DNA of 64,000 bases from Culex pipiens pallens (taxonomy: Eukaryota; Arthropoda; Insecta; Diptera; Culicidae): contig NC_068937.1 of assembly GCF_016801865.2 (NCBI RefSeq), positions 71,968,984-72,032,983 on the forward strand, read 5' to 3'. How positions within the stretch are numbered: position 1 is the stretch's first letter; each line of letters opens with the position of its first letter. The position numbers and the translations under genes are program-made. Shown one piece after another: positions 33,640 through 45,156 of this stretch. Under the pieces are notes generated by a model that made no database searches, was not told the DNA's origin, and saw only the letters and a list, made by a program, of their open reading frames with translations.

Positions 33640-36600
33640 CTTTCTTTTAGCCGTCTCTACTCTGACCCTCGCTGGTAAAAGGTTTACGAGTCGTTTCCAC
33701 AGGCCACCAGCTAGGTCATCATGAAAACCAAGCCAACGTGGAGGTAAGAAAATAGGACACTTGCAAGGAACCAGAGCTATACTGTCCTGATCAAGAATGA
33801 TCTAACAGGACTACGGACGTAGTCAGTGACGCTCCTTCCAGGATGTTCCTCGCCTGAGCGTCAACTGAAGAGGTATCTTCAGTATCATTCACCCTTGGCC
33901 TGCAATAATCATTAGTAAATTAGGCAAAAATTGAATGTACACCACTGTAGGAAACTGTTGAATAATCTTAAATTAAAACAAAATAGTATACGGTGAATTT
34001 GTGTGCTAGCCCACAGGACAGAGCAAGAACGACACGCTATACAGGGCAGAATGGAATTCACACAGAGCTAGCAGGAAATTGCAATTGATCTTGTAAGCAC
34101 AGAGTTGTGTTGTAAGTAACACTTCTTAAAAATTATGAATTAACATGAATAAAACTCTCGTGAAGCATGATTAAGGAGGAGGATTTCTGGAAAGTATAAA
34201 ACTGAAAAATGTAAGAAAATCACAAAGTTTAATCTGATTTATGATCTGATTAAGATCAAATTCAGTTGTGTTGATTTCTTGTTTTTGATTTTTTTTTGTT
34301 TGTCAATCATTTCGAAATCTTGGAAGACGATACAGCTGCTGTCCACATGTATCAGAAGTATATGGTTTTGTTTTTGAAATTAAATGTATGTACCAGAATT
34401 GAAAAAAATCATCAATTATTCAGATGAAACTGGCTCACAATATAAAAATCGGTTTATTATGATCAATCTTTCAAACCGTAAGCAGATTTTGGAGTTTTTG
34501 CTGAATGGCACTATTTCGCTACCGCACGGAATTGCTGGCAGCTCTGATCCAGCCCGGTTGTGTACTCCGTCGCGCGTTTTTAAATTAGCATTTGAACTGT
34601 GAAATTTTACCGAAGGCCGTGGCAAAAGTAGTTAATTGGGTCCTAAAATGAAGCTTAGATTGCTGATATTATTGTTTACAGCGATTAAGCTTATTTTTCT
34701 GAGTACAATGACCCTTTGTACGACCACATAGAGTTTAAAATGGATTTTTAAATCAATTTTGAAAAATTAATCTCGCGGTCCTTCTTGACAGAAAAGCTCC
34801 TACTTGACAGCTCGTTCCAAGGGGACCATAGTTAATCCATCGAAAAAATGTTGTCTTGTCAAAAAAACATTTTGCGTTAAAATGAAAAAAAGTGATTAGA
34901 AATGGTTTTTAATCGTGTTTTTTAACGTTGTACATAAAAATTGACATAGGGCTTTAGTACCCAATTCGAGACGGGTGACCTGGCTTCACACGAGAAACAT
35001 GGAGTTTCTTCGAAATTTGAGGGAAAACTGTAGTTTTGTGATAATTTGTTTTGTGTTATTTTCGTTCTGGTTTGATTTGCGCGACATCTTGACAGGTTGC
35101 TTTGGGTGGTTTCATTTTTCATCGTTCCGCAGAGTGGTTGTATGAAAGTTTCTATGCAACTCGTATGCGAGTCAATGGTGCCAAAATGATTGTTTTTTCT
35201 TGAGGTGGTATAGTTTACAAATAGCAAATAGCAAAATCGGGTGAGCCAATTCCAATAGGAATTCTTCTGAGAAATGAGAGTTTGAAAGTGTGTATGAGGA
35301 TGAGGCGTGAGTGTGTGCGAGAAAGGGTTTGAGCCGGCACAACTGATCTAGACAACTTTTTTGTGACAGTGTTGCCAAAGATTTGAATGTTCCTAACGAG
35401 ATACTTTTTTATTATTTTTTTTCTTGTTTTTTTTTTTTGTTGTTTAAAAAGATTTTTCTGGAATAGTAAGCTAACTAGTGACATGCATTTTAATTTGTAA
35501 GGAGGTTAACTAATTTAAAATGCTGTTATTTTATTTTGTTAACTTTTCTCAACATACAATAGTTTAAAAGATCTCCTTGTTCCGGCTCATTGAAGAATAT
35601 GTGTATAATTTAAGGTTTTTTTCTCGATAAAAGTTCATTTCAAATATTATTTCCGTGGTAAAATTATGAAACTTGTTTCACGATAAGCGCGATAAGCATA
35701 GAAAAACGGCCCTTTACTGGAATATTTTCCCGTCATTTATAATATTTTTCTTGGTTTTTGTATAGTAAAATAAATATTCACATTAATTTCCCGGTGGCCA
35801 AAAGAGTCAGGAGTAGAAATAATTATATTGAACACGGATCCTATCTTTCCGCAGCCGGCTGCCTAAGATTTGATCTTAACTAAATATTCGCGTCGGGATA
35901 AGCTATTTAAATTACCAAAAACTTAAATTAAAAAAAAACTGTCTCAACAGCAGCATCTTTATTATTGCCTTGAGAATAATATAACACTCCATAAAAGTTC
36001 TAACATATGACAAATAAATAAACGGGAAGTGTCTCGACAGCAGCATCCGATTACTTGCCTTGAGATTAATGCCACACCATCTAAACTCATTTATGCCAAT
36101 GGTCGTATCGCTTGCTTAGAGCGACTCCCAGACCCTTACCCTACACAAATACCAACTCCACGCGACGCTTACGCAGCCCTGTTGTTTAAATTCGATCAAA
36201 TTTGGTTAAACGGTCAATTTGGTCGAGTTCCACAATAGGGTTGGGAAAAAGAGCCTGCGGTTTCGCTACCTTTTTCTAAGTAAGTCAAGCATCAACATTT
36301 CCCGTGCTCCGAATCCTTTTTCCTCTCCCGGTGAATGGTGGAGATGGGAGCGGCCGGCAATGGATGGCTTTCATGGTGCTGCCTGTCCTGTTCGGGTAGA
36401 ATTGGTTTTAATTCCCTTTAATCATTTTCTAAGCAACCTGGGCTGGACAATCATCACATATACATGAAGAAATCCAGTCTGCAACCCGCTAAGATCACCA
36501 TCTCCATGCGAATGCGAAATGCGAATGCGAATGCGAAAATGGCACTATTTCGCTACCGCACATGGCAACCCATGAGAATTATTTCATCTACTAAAGCCAG

Positions 36601-36738
36601 CTCTACATTTGTTCTCGCTTTAAATAAAAGAAGAAATTAGGAATTAGGAAAAATATGAAAATAATATAACAATGATAAAATTGTATTGTTAAAACACTGT
36701 AGCATTTGCAAATAAATATTAAATGTTCTTACTTAATA
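33640..36738. other. No supported gene; scattered repeat fragments
   Basis: Nothing coding is supported. Items seen: a CAGCCGGCTG site at 35,852-35,861; two ~50 bp units (CAACAGCAGCATC, CTTGAGA) near 35,945 and 36,035; the word ATGGCACTATTTCGCTACCGC at 34,505 and 36,537; and 36,260-36,530, which is an inverse copy of 57,140-57,400. Confidence 0.5.
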
Positions 36739-37120
36739 CACAGCAAAAAATCCGATGGTAAAATCGCATGCAAAAGCATGCACGTCACCTTCGTCAAAAT
36801 AAACACTTAATATTACACACTGCATGTACAATTTTTGCAAACGCAAAAAAAAACTTGCAACCGACGGGATTCAAACCCAGCACCAACAGTAAGGACTGGC
36901 GCCTTAGCTCACTCGGCCATCAGACCAATGAAACGTTGTTAGGATAAACGCATATATGAGCTTGACATTTCGGTCAAGTAGTCCCATACTCAAGGTTTCC
37001 CATACTGACGGGCTACATATTTCAAGGTGTACAATTACATAAAAATGCATAAAATAATGCAATATTTATTTTACACCCAGGCCTTTTACACGCAGCTGGA
37101 TTACTACTTTTTTAGCTGTG
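36739..37120. mobile_element. TA MITE with internal tRNA-like sequence
   Basis: The ends CACAGCAAAAAA and the inverse TTTTTTAGCTGTG are bordered by TA (36,737-36,738 and 37,121-37,122). Inside, on the minus strand at about 36,860-36,935, is a tRNA Leu/Ser-like stretch with an A box (TGGCCGAGTGAGCTAAGGCG) and a B box (GGGTTTGAATCCCG). It may be a SINE or tRNA fragment carried by the MITE. Its right end was later used as target by the 37,124-41,078 element. Confidence 0.65.
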
Positions 37121-38580
37121 TATTAGGGTGGTCCAAATCCGGACTTTTTTGGGGCTACTCCCTGAAATCAAAGATTGACCCATCACTAGGCTTAATTCCA
37201 AATTTGAGCTCATTCTGACCACGGGAACCCCTCCCTCCAATCGCTTAAAGTTTGTATGGGAAAAATCGTCAAAATGTATGGAGAAAAGCATCTGTTTTAC
37301 TTTTTTACCTGTGGAAGGCGCCATAATTATCCGATTCTTACCATTTCTCAAATGTAGAACCTTCATTAAATTTAGAACAACTTTCCCGAAGACACCATAT
37401 TTTTAGGATTTTTTCCCGCGAAGTTATTAGCGCCCAAAACTGACCATTTTTGCGCGGCCAGCTGTAAGGGGCTACCTAACAACGATGTTTATTTCCAATT
37501 CGTACACGCACGTGCTCTCTCTCAGGTTCAAACTCTCTCACGAGCTTGCTCGTCTGCCTGCCTGTTTGCCTACAAGCGCGCGCTGTTTCTCTGCTTGGAC
37601 TTTTGTCGTCGTCGTCGTTTTCTTTTGCTATCCGCTGCGCTGCGTTTCTGGCATGTTTATTTTAATTTTCAACTGAAATAGCAGGATTGTTTTGAGATAT
37701 AAAATTTAATGTAATATGTGATCAACAATAGATATCATATTATAAGAGCGTGTGAGAGAGAATACAAATTTGATGAATTAGTTCATCCATGAATCGTCAT
37801 CTGTTCTGATCCAAACCTAAATGCAAACGTTTTGGATTTTAATTTATCTGCTTTTGTTACAAGAAATACCATGCAGTTTTTTAGATAAAAAAGGAAGGAA
37901 TTTTCTTTAGATTTTTTTTAAGCTGAATCCAAATGAGTATCTTAAAGGAAGGCCGCAACTGCAAGATCTTAAGGTAGTTAACGATTGTGCAGAAAGAGAT
38001 GTTTCCTGAATCGAAAAATTTACACGTAAAATGACAAAAAATGATAAACAGTTGCAATATATGTTGCAGGTGGTCTAGGAACACAGAAAGAAATTTCCAG
38101 AAAGAATAAAAAAAATTTAGAAAGTATGAATGATAGTTTGCAGCAATAATTGTAAAATTGCCTTGATTTTTTCTCATTTGTACTAAAGTATATTTTTGTT
38201 ATAGCAAACTACCTAAAGGAACAAAATTTGTATTACCTGAAGTTTTTTTTTTTAATAATTGATTCATTATCATTTTTCTTTAGCATATACGCAAAACTGC
38301 GTGTAATGCTTGGAAAAAACAAACAAACCCTGTTGTCACATCATTTGCTGTAATTTTTTAATCGAGCCTAAGCTGTCTTTTCTTTAAACTATTTTTTCAG
38401 CGCAGTTTTTTCTTAATTTTTGACATAATTTAAGAATTTATATACTAAATATATCTCAAAACAATCCTGCTATTTCAGTTGAAAATTAAAATAAACATGC
38501 CAGAAACGCAGCGCAGCGGATAGCAAAAGAAAACGACGACGACGACAAAAGTCCAAGCAGAGAAACAGCGCGCGCTTTTA

Positions 38581-39200
38581 GCACAGAGAACAGATGTACA
38601 TCTTGGTTCTAACTTGTGTGTAAACCGTGTAAACTAAAAAAATGCGTTGCATACAATCTTGCATCAAAGAAGTTAGAGTGTGCAGGATACGCTTGGCGGC
38701 GCCACCGTCGCGGCTGAGAATACTTGACTTAACAATTAAAAAGGCTCAATAATTTCGAAAGAAAATAAATGTTAACCTCGTTTAAATATAAAATTCACTT
38801 CTGTATAATTCCAGTTGACTAAAAATAATGCAAAAATGCATTAACATTAACGAAAACATAACAGAAAATTCATTCAAAAATGATTTTTCAAGCGACAACT
38901 TAAAATAGTCCCTTTACACATGTTATGTCCGATTTCGTTTTGTTTACCTTCTTTGGCGCGTAAAATTACAACCCTCTGATGAAGGGCAGTCAGACATTGG
39001 TCTGATGTCGTTCGTACGGAATGTTTTATGCAGTGATTAGATGGTCCAACGTTCTGCTACTGTAGGCCATCATGATTTTGGAAGTGGCGCTATCTAGGCG
39101 GATGGTGCACACCCTAGCTCTTTTCAACGTATTTTGGTTTGAATTTTTACACACGTTTTTCAATGCTGTTTGTTCAATGATATACATCTGTTCTCTGTGC
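38581..39200. mobile_element. Nested TIR element (GCACAGAGAACAGATGTA ends)
   Basis: The inverted ends GCACAGAGAACAGATGTA and TACATCTGTTCTCTGTGC are flanked by TTTTA on both sides (38,576-38,580 and 39,201-39,205). The uninterrupted inverse arm of the host element at 37,560-37,600 shows the site without the insertion. It is non-coding. Confidence 0.8.
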
Positions 39201-39226
39201 TTTTAGGTAAACAGGCAGGCAGGCAG

Positions 39227-40646
39227 CCCGCATAGTCATGAACTATATAACTACTTTATGACAAATAGTTACTCAACTATTTATCAAATGGTCTCTACTA
39301 TTCATTAAATTGTAACCCAACTATATATGTACGATATATCAAACCATTAATTCCATTCCCAAAATAGTTTTGGTCGATTTTACTATATGAGAAATTAGTT
39401 GTTAGGCAGAAAACTATATGAGGTTTTCATACATATGTAAATATTTTTATAAACTTGGATTTTACGTCAAATAGTCACTGCCCAAAAAATTTACTATTCC
39501 CTATATAGTTTCTGAAAAACTACTTAACCGACACTACTTTGCCGACACTTTAAAAAAGACCGCAAAAATGAACCCTACAATTGTTGTGATAACTACTTCG
39601 GATATAATCAAATTTGATTTTTAAGTTCTATCGATAGTTGGTGAATGTTTAACGCCATTATATGTGATGTTATTTACGTTGCTGCCGAACTGCTGCCGCC
39701 TTATCCGATTGATCTATATCTGTTGGTGGTTTTTCAGTGGTTTTGGTGACATGTTGTGTTAGAAGGGAGCAAGCTCGGGGGCAAGTATTTTTCGATAAGT
39801 CCAAGTAGTCCAAACAATTGACTCATTTTATAGTGAACAGTAATAGTCCACCATGTAGTACACATATTTTTGGTGTATGGTAAGAACAGCATGCCTACTT
39901 TTTCTGGAATAGTGAAAGTCAATTTCATGAGCCCTCGTAACATTTTTCTTCTTTTGGGGAGTTTTCTGATAATCTGAGGAGAAGTGGGGGTGTTGAAGGT
40001 TCTCTATCATCCAGAGGAATCGACTGTGATCAATTTACTTGATAAAAGTTGAAATTTTTGTACCAATCGTTTAACATATAGTTGGATTATATAACAAACT
40101 GTAATTGTACTCCATACTGTTGAAATATTGTTTGAACTATTTGGACTTATAGAAATTTTTAATTCAAAATAGTATGGTGTATAGTAATTTTACTTCATGT
40201 AAGTTGACAAATTATTTGGATTATACAAACTTATCGAAAAAAAATGTGGCCGCCATCAATTGTGTTCTACTATAGCATTTATAGTAGGTTTTTAGTTCTT
40301 ACAGGTTCTGACTATAAAAATCTAAAAACTGTGGAATTTTGCTATATTGTTCTCAATAAAGTTGATAAATTGTTTGAACTATTTGGACTTGTACATTTTT
40401 TCGTTGAGTCACGTTGTCTAAACAATCCGAACTGTTTAGTGTAAGGTTATTGTACCCCAAATAGTTCAAAAATAGTTAGAATCATTAGATTTACTTCAAT
40501 AAAAACGTCATCATTTGACGATCAGTTTCGTTATGGTTTTGTATAGTGCCGTAACTATATGATAATGGTTAAGTATGTGGTAACTACATCTCTTTTAGTA
40601 GTAATATAGTTTGGACTATTCCCCCGATGGTTTTTGATTATGCGGG
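39227..40646. mobile_element. Nested TIR element (CCCGCATA ends)
   Basis: The ends CCCGCATAGTC and the inverse GATTATGCGGG delimit a 1.42 kb insertion absent from the other arm of the host element. The interior has many AACTATTTGGACT-type words in both orientations. No clear target duplication or transposase frame is visible. Confidence 0.65.
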
Positions 40647-41086
40647 AGGCGAGCAAGCTCGTGAGAGAGTTTGAACCTGAGAGAGAGCACGTGCGTGTAC
40701 GAATTGGAAATAAACATCGCTGTGAGGTAGCCCCTTACAGCTGGCCGCGCAAAAAATGTCAGTTTTGGGCGCTAATAACATCGCGGGAAAAAATCATAAA
40801 AATATGGTGTCTTCGGGAAAGTTGTTCTAAATTTAATGAAGGTTCTACATTTGAGAAATGGTAAGAATCGGATAATTATGGCGCCTTCCACAGGTAAAAA
40901 AGTAAAACAGTTGCTTTTCTCCATACATTTTGACGATTTTTCCCATACAAACTTTAAGCGATTGGAGGGAGGGGTTCCCGTGGTCAGAATGAGCTCAAAT
41001 TTGGAATTTAGCCTAGTGATGGGTCAATCTTTGATTTCAGGGGGTAGCCCCAAAAAAGTCCGGATTTGGACCACCCTACTGTGTAT

Positions 41087-42246
41087 GTAATAATGTTTCA
41101 AGCTACAAATGTTTCGAAGCATTGGGAAAGACTATTTAAAGTGTTTATAGCATCGAGAATTTTTTTTGAGTGGATTTAGAGTTTTGATTTAGTGCTTCTG
41201 GTTACTTGGGTAAGGTCATATCTGTAAGCCCATAAATCCAATTCAAATGCTGTTAAAGGCAAACTTATAGGAAATTAGACGAGATTTCCGGTAAAAATAT
41301 TTTTGAGACTGAATAATCCAGTCTGACATTTAGAAATTCCAAAAAACCATCAAAAAACCTATTTTTTAACATTTTAATTTTAAAAACCGCTGTATCTTGA
41401 CTAGGAATGGACAAAGGACAATGGTCAATATGGAGACTTTTATGTAAAATTGTCTGAGGAATCGATTCTCACTATCGGTTTTCGAAAATTTTGACGTTTA
41501 GACCACTTTTCAGAAAAACAGTTTTAGTAAATGATTTTCGTATTTTTTTAGGAGAGACATACCATCCTGCATTTTTCGTGAATCTTTATGTTACATTTTA
41601 GGCTATTTCCTTAAAAATTTAAAAATCTCATGGAAGTGGCGTGTATTTTTCTTTCAGTGAATTTTTTTAAAGAAAGCCCGTCCAATTTCCCTGTCTTTAA
41701 CCACTTTTTTATACGATGCAACGGCTTTGAGTTACAGTAATTTTTAAATTACAAAATACAAAAATATTTAAATTACTTACACCCTTCTCAAATGTCATTT
41801 TCGAGTGCAACTGGCTCAATATCCACAGAAATGGCTTATATAGGCCTAGGATAACAAGTCTAAAAAGTTTCATTGAAATCGGAGAGGGTCGGGTACAAAA
41901 ATACCAGAAAAATTCCTGATTTGTCCTTAAATTGCTCATAAGTAACTTCAAATGATTATTTTTGGTAAACCTAAACGAGTGTTTTATTTGACGCAAGAAC
42001 TAACGAACAAGTTGTTAGTTTTGAACCGATTAAATGAAAATTTCTTTGCGTGTAGGAATATCGTAGCACGTGGGGTTTCTTCTACTAATTTTCAACGTCC
42101 TTCTTGTTTCTGTTTAGATAATTTTCCGATTCCTTACTTTTTTCACTTATCTCAACTCTCTTTTTTATAATATCTCAACTCTCCGGAGGTTTTTACGAGC
42201 AGTTTAGGTAAAATAACCATAGGTAGATAAAACAAAACTTTGTGAA
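41087..42246. other. No supported gene
   Basis: 41,090-41,210 is a ~120 bp repeat also present at 54,441-54,570 (AATGTTTC...CATTGGGAAAG...TTTAGTGCTTCTGGTTACTT). The rest is A+T-rich and uncharacterised, probably plexin intron or flank. Confidence 0.5.
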
Positions 42247-42398
42247 GGGACCATCCATAAACCACGTGGACACTTTAGATGGGGGGGATATGGCGCTCCA
42301 TACAAAAAAGTTTTTTTTTATATGGACAATTGTCCACGAGGGGGGGGGGGGGGGTTGAGATTACCACAAAAGTGTCCACGTGGTTTGTGGATGGTCCC
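42247..42398. mobile_element. 152 bp MITE (GGGACCATCCATAAACCACG ends)
   Basis: Inverted ends of ~30 bp (GGGACCATCCATAAACCACG outward) are flanked by GAA on both sides (a 3 bp duplication). The centre has a G run of about 15. It lies ~100 bp 3' of the plexin exon. Confidence 0.8.
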
Positions 42399-42499
42399 GA
42401 ATTTGTTCTTCACTTTGAGCTAAATTTACTGGCTGAATAGCACGATACTCAAAGGTCATCTTGAATGCAACAATATTATTCTAAAAACATTATACTCAC

Positions 42500-42980
42500 T
42501 TGTCTCGTATACTGAACGATTTTTGTGCTTCTAGAGTTTCAATAAATATAAGCAAAAATACTTTATTATTGATAAGTTGCTCGAATTGCAGCATTGCCTG
42601 ATCATAAGTTGTACGTATCATTGTCAATCTAAATTTAGATGAGTTTAGTATGGGATGATCGTTAACTCCAGGAAAGAAAACTTTCATTATATAATTCACG
42701 TGATCCAACGTAGGTATACCACTATTTTCCAAGTCTGCAGTCAAATCTGTCATGTCAGTTTGTAACTCGGCAAATGCTTGTTTACATTCTAGCCGAACGT
42801 TACTTTCGAGTGTATCCATTTGAATTTGAATGCGTTTATATTCTCTTTCAGCTTGAGTGCTTTTACGGCGATAGATTAAAACTACTATCAATGAAATGAC
42901 GATCAATAAACTTCCAATAATAATACCAAAAAGGAAATGAGAAAAAGTGTACGGCTTGATTAAATCATATTTCAGGTATC
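42500..42980 (-). CDS. PlexA: Plexin exon: transmembrane and start of cytoplasmic domain
   Basis: A 481 bp exon, 3' splice site TTTTTTTTTTTTACAG before 42,980 and donor GTGAGT after 42,500. The frame encodes a hydrophobic transmembrane helix (FLFGIIIGSLLIVISLIVVLI), a basic YRRKS stop-transfer stretch and the juxtamembrane coiled coil (EYKRIQIQMDTLES). Next comes CKQAFAELQTDMTDLT, and SGIPTLDH...FFPGVNDHP follows, ending ...FIETLEAQKSFSIRD. This is the conserved beginning of the plexin RasGAP-type cytoplasmic region. Plexins are semaphorin receptors that signal to the cytoskeleton in axon guidance. The AELQTD stretch is closer to A-type than B-type plexins, so the symbol is a reasoned guess. 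The rest of the gene lies outside the recognisable parts; downstream exons would be at lower coordinates. Confidence 0.9.
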
Positions 42981-43102
42981 CTGTAAAAAAAAAAAACATG
43001 GTTAAAAACTGTATAATAGGCCTTACAGTCTACAAACGTATGATGCGAGATTGCGAGATACCGAAAAAAAACCCTATAATATTCTGTAACTTTACTTCTC
43101 AC

Positions 43103-43293
43103 CTGGGTTTGAGTTAAAACGGATGATTATGTTAATAGCGTAGAAGATATCCGGTCCGGTAGGTCCGGTTTTGACCAAATAAGTTCTTTCGCCCCCCAAA
43201 AGAACCGGACAAAACTCTGTTTTAGAATTAGGTGATTTCGGAATACACCAGTCCGGCTTCAGCCGTCCCAAGTCGCATGTGTGAGTGTAGATG
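43103..43293 (-). CDS. Probable upstream plexin exon, next to a MITE
   Basis: A minus frame ending ...RFNSNPG, followed by donor GTGAGA. A 122 nt intron (43,102-42,981) with a T-rich acceptor separates it from the plexin transmembrane exon, and both sides are phase 1, joining to give ...SNPGYLKYD. The peptide includes CDLGRLKPDWCIP and GGERTYLVKTGPTGPDIFYAIN, extracellular in the model. I do not recognise this as a standard plexin IPT or PSI domain. Assignment rests on splice geometry. The 5' border is uncertain: a hAT MITE lies at 43,302, and in the site restored by removing one duplication the frame meets a TAG just upstream. An internal acceptor (AAAACAG near 43,225) is another possibility. 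Confidence 0.45.
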
Positions 43294-43301
43294 GTGTAGA
43301 C

Positions 43302-43687
43302 CAGGCCTGCCCAACCTTTTCGGCTCAATTTTCACATTTTTGATCGTCAAAATCACGATTGTTCATTTTTTCTAGGTTCTTCGATGGAATCGGTTCTCAG
43401 ATGACCAGTGAACATAACTTTTCCAAAAGTGAGAAAAAATATTTATACATGTCGTTTTTATCTACATTTTACGTCAAAAATCAATGTGGTCCGCGGGCCG
43501 GACCAATTTTTCACTTAAAACTTACATTAAAAACAACCTGCAAAAATATTTTTTCAAGCTTTTATCAAAGTTATGTTCACTGGTCATCTGAGAACCGATT
43601 CCATTAAAGAAACCATGAAAAAATCAACAATTGTAATTTTGACGATCAAAAATGTGAAAATTGAGCCGAAAAGGTTGGGCAGGCCTG
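43302..43687. mobile_element. hAT MITE (CAGGCCTGCCCAACC ends, 8 bp TSD)
   Basis: The ends CAGGCCTGCCCAACCTTTTC and its inverse are flanked by GTGTAGAC at 43,294-43,301 and 43,688-43,695. The inverted arms reach about 120 bp. The terminal sequence and 8 bp duplication are typical of hAT. It lies at the 5' edge of the probable plexin exon. Confidence 0.92.
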
Positions 43688-44059
43688 GTGTAGACCTATG
43701 GTAATATTTATCGCTGGAAAGGTGAGCCAACCCCAAGTAACCGTGGGACTGTATATGGTAGCTTTAAATCCCCTCTATATCAACATATAAAGTATGCATA
43801 CAGAGTCTCAAAACTTTATATTCACTATATACGCATGGAGGTAAAATTGAGTGGCGACGGGTAGAGTTGATATAAAGTTATACCGCGGTAAAACGTCAAA
43901 ATACTACCTTACCGACAGTACTTGAAATAGAATAAAAAGCTTCATTCGAGATTCTAAACTGCGTGTTGATTTGATGTTCTGAGATGTTCCACCTAGATGC
44001 CCTGCGCCAACCGTCTCGTTGAAATATGTGTACACGTATGATTCTTGTCGATAGAGTCT

Positions 44060-44188
44060 TCCTTCAGTTAGTTGCATGAAAAAAGAACACACTAGACAGG
44101 TTGAGTAGCAGCGTAGGGCGAGCCTCGTCACGATCAGCCTTGACCTTCATGCCACCGGTGCCCCGCCAGATAGTTGCTTGCCCAAAAG
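44060..44188 (-). pseudogene. RpS14: RpS14 pseudogene, 3' part
   Basis: Minus frames read ATIWRGTGGMKVKADRDEA then, after a 1 bp loss, PYAA, matching the conserved middle of ribosomal protein S14 (small-subunit uS11). A frame break also lies at the start (…LLG then a shift). Downstream of PYAA the similarity ends. Together with 54,111-54,205 it forms one copy, split by the foldback element. A weak look-alike (YVYTYFNET) at 44,005-44,050 may be a further degraded piece. Confidence 0.8.
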
Positions 44189-44548
44189 GGGGTCGGGTCA
44201 ATTGGCAGAAAACCGATCGGCAGAATGCCGAATGGCAGAATGCCAAATGGCAGAATGCCAAATGGCAGAAAATCACATGGCAGAAAGGTTAAATAGCAGA
44301 ATAGGTCAAATGGCAGAATATTAAATGGCGGAAAAGGTCAATCAGCAGAAAATTAAAAGGCAGAAAATTAATTGGCAGAATAAGTCAAAGAGCCGAATAA
44401 TCAAAAGGCTGAAAAATCAAAAGGCAGAAAAATTAAAAAGCAGAAAATTTAAATGGCAGAATGTTAATAAGCAGAAAAATTTATGTAGAAAAGGGAAGAG
44501 TTTAGAATTAATGGAAAATAGAAACGTAACTTTATTTGTTCGATTAAC

Positions 44549-45018
44549 ACTGGAACGCCCAACGCATGTCCAACTTACACGGACGCCCAAGCCTCCCACA
44601 AAAGTTGGAACGGTAACTTCAACTCGCTGGTTCTCGGGCATAACTCAACCAATCGGGACGATTCTTGTTTCCAGTAATTTGTAAGAATGTCTAGATGATC
44701 CTAGAACTTTGCAGAACTTAATTTGATCAAATCTGTAATTTCTGCGACCGAAAACATCGTTCCACCTTTTTTCAAAACGACTGCCTCCGCGGAATTTTTG
44801 GCGATTTTTTTTTGTACGCGAAAAAAAAAGTTGGAACGATGTTTTTGATCGCAAAAATTACAGATTTGATCAAATTAAGTTCTGCAAAGTTCTAGAATCA
44901 TCTAGTCATCCTAACAAATCACTGGAAAGAAGAATCATCTTGATTGGTTGAGTTATGCCCGAGATCCGTTGAGTTGAAGTTACCGTTCCAACTTTTTTGG
45001 AGCCTTGGGCGTTGGAAT
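44549..45018. mobile_element. 470 bp MITE inside the gypsy 3' LTR
   Basis: Inverted arms start ACTGGAACGCCCAA on the left and ATTCCAACGCCCAA (inverse) on the right, extend through AGTTGGAACGGTAACTTCAA, and include GGCATAACTCAACCAATC. The flanks are ATTAAC on both sides (44,543-44,548 and 45,019-45,024). The other LTR provides the empty site with a single ATTAAC. It is non-coding and must be younger than the gypsy insertion. Confidence 0.93.
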
Positions 45019-45156
45019 ATTAACTGCGGTTTATTGCACGTCTACGTCGGTACGCGGTCGAGTGCTAACTGCCGAGAGCAGCACAAAATTTTCTCTCTAG
45101 ACCTCGGGTTTGGAACCGGGGGGTGCCTCGATCGTCCTACACGGCCTTTCCTGACA

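Larger units (their letters stand above)
37124..41078. mobile_element. TAGGGTGGTCC foldback element, 8 bp TSD, two insertions
   Basis: The ends TAGGGTGGTCCAAATCCGGA and its inverse are flanked by the 8 bp duplication CTGTGTAT (37,116-37,123 and 41,079-41,086). Inverted arms run ~37,124-37,695 and, interrupted, 38,452-38,580 plus 40,647-41,078. The arms include the TTGTCGTCGTCGTC tract and CGCGCGCT. The right arm is split by two nested elements (38,581-39,200 and 39,227-40,646). The unique centre (37,700-38,450) has no domain. Open frames in the arms (37,112-37,366 and 40,836-41,090) are the same repeat-derived frame. Confidence 0.85.

Noticed and set aside
43904..44060. Second RpS14 copy (YVYTYFNET)
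   Set aside because: Only about nine residues look alike and the rest does not align; it may be chance.
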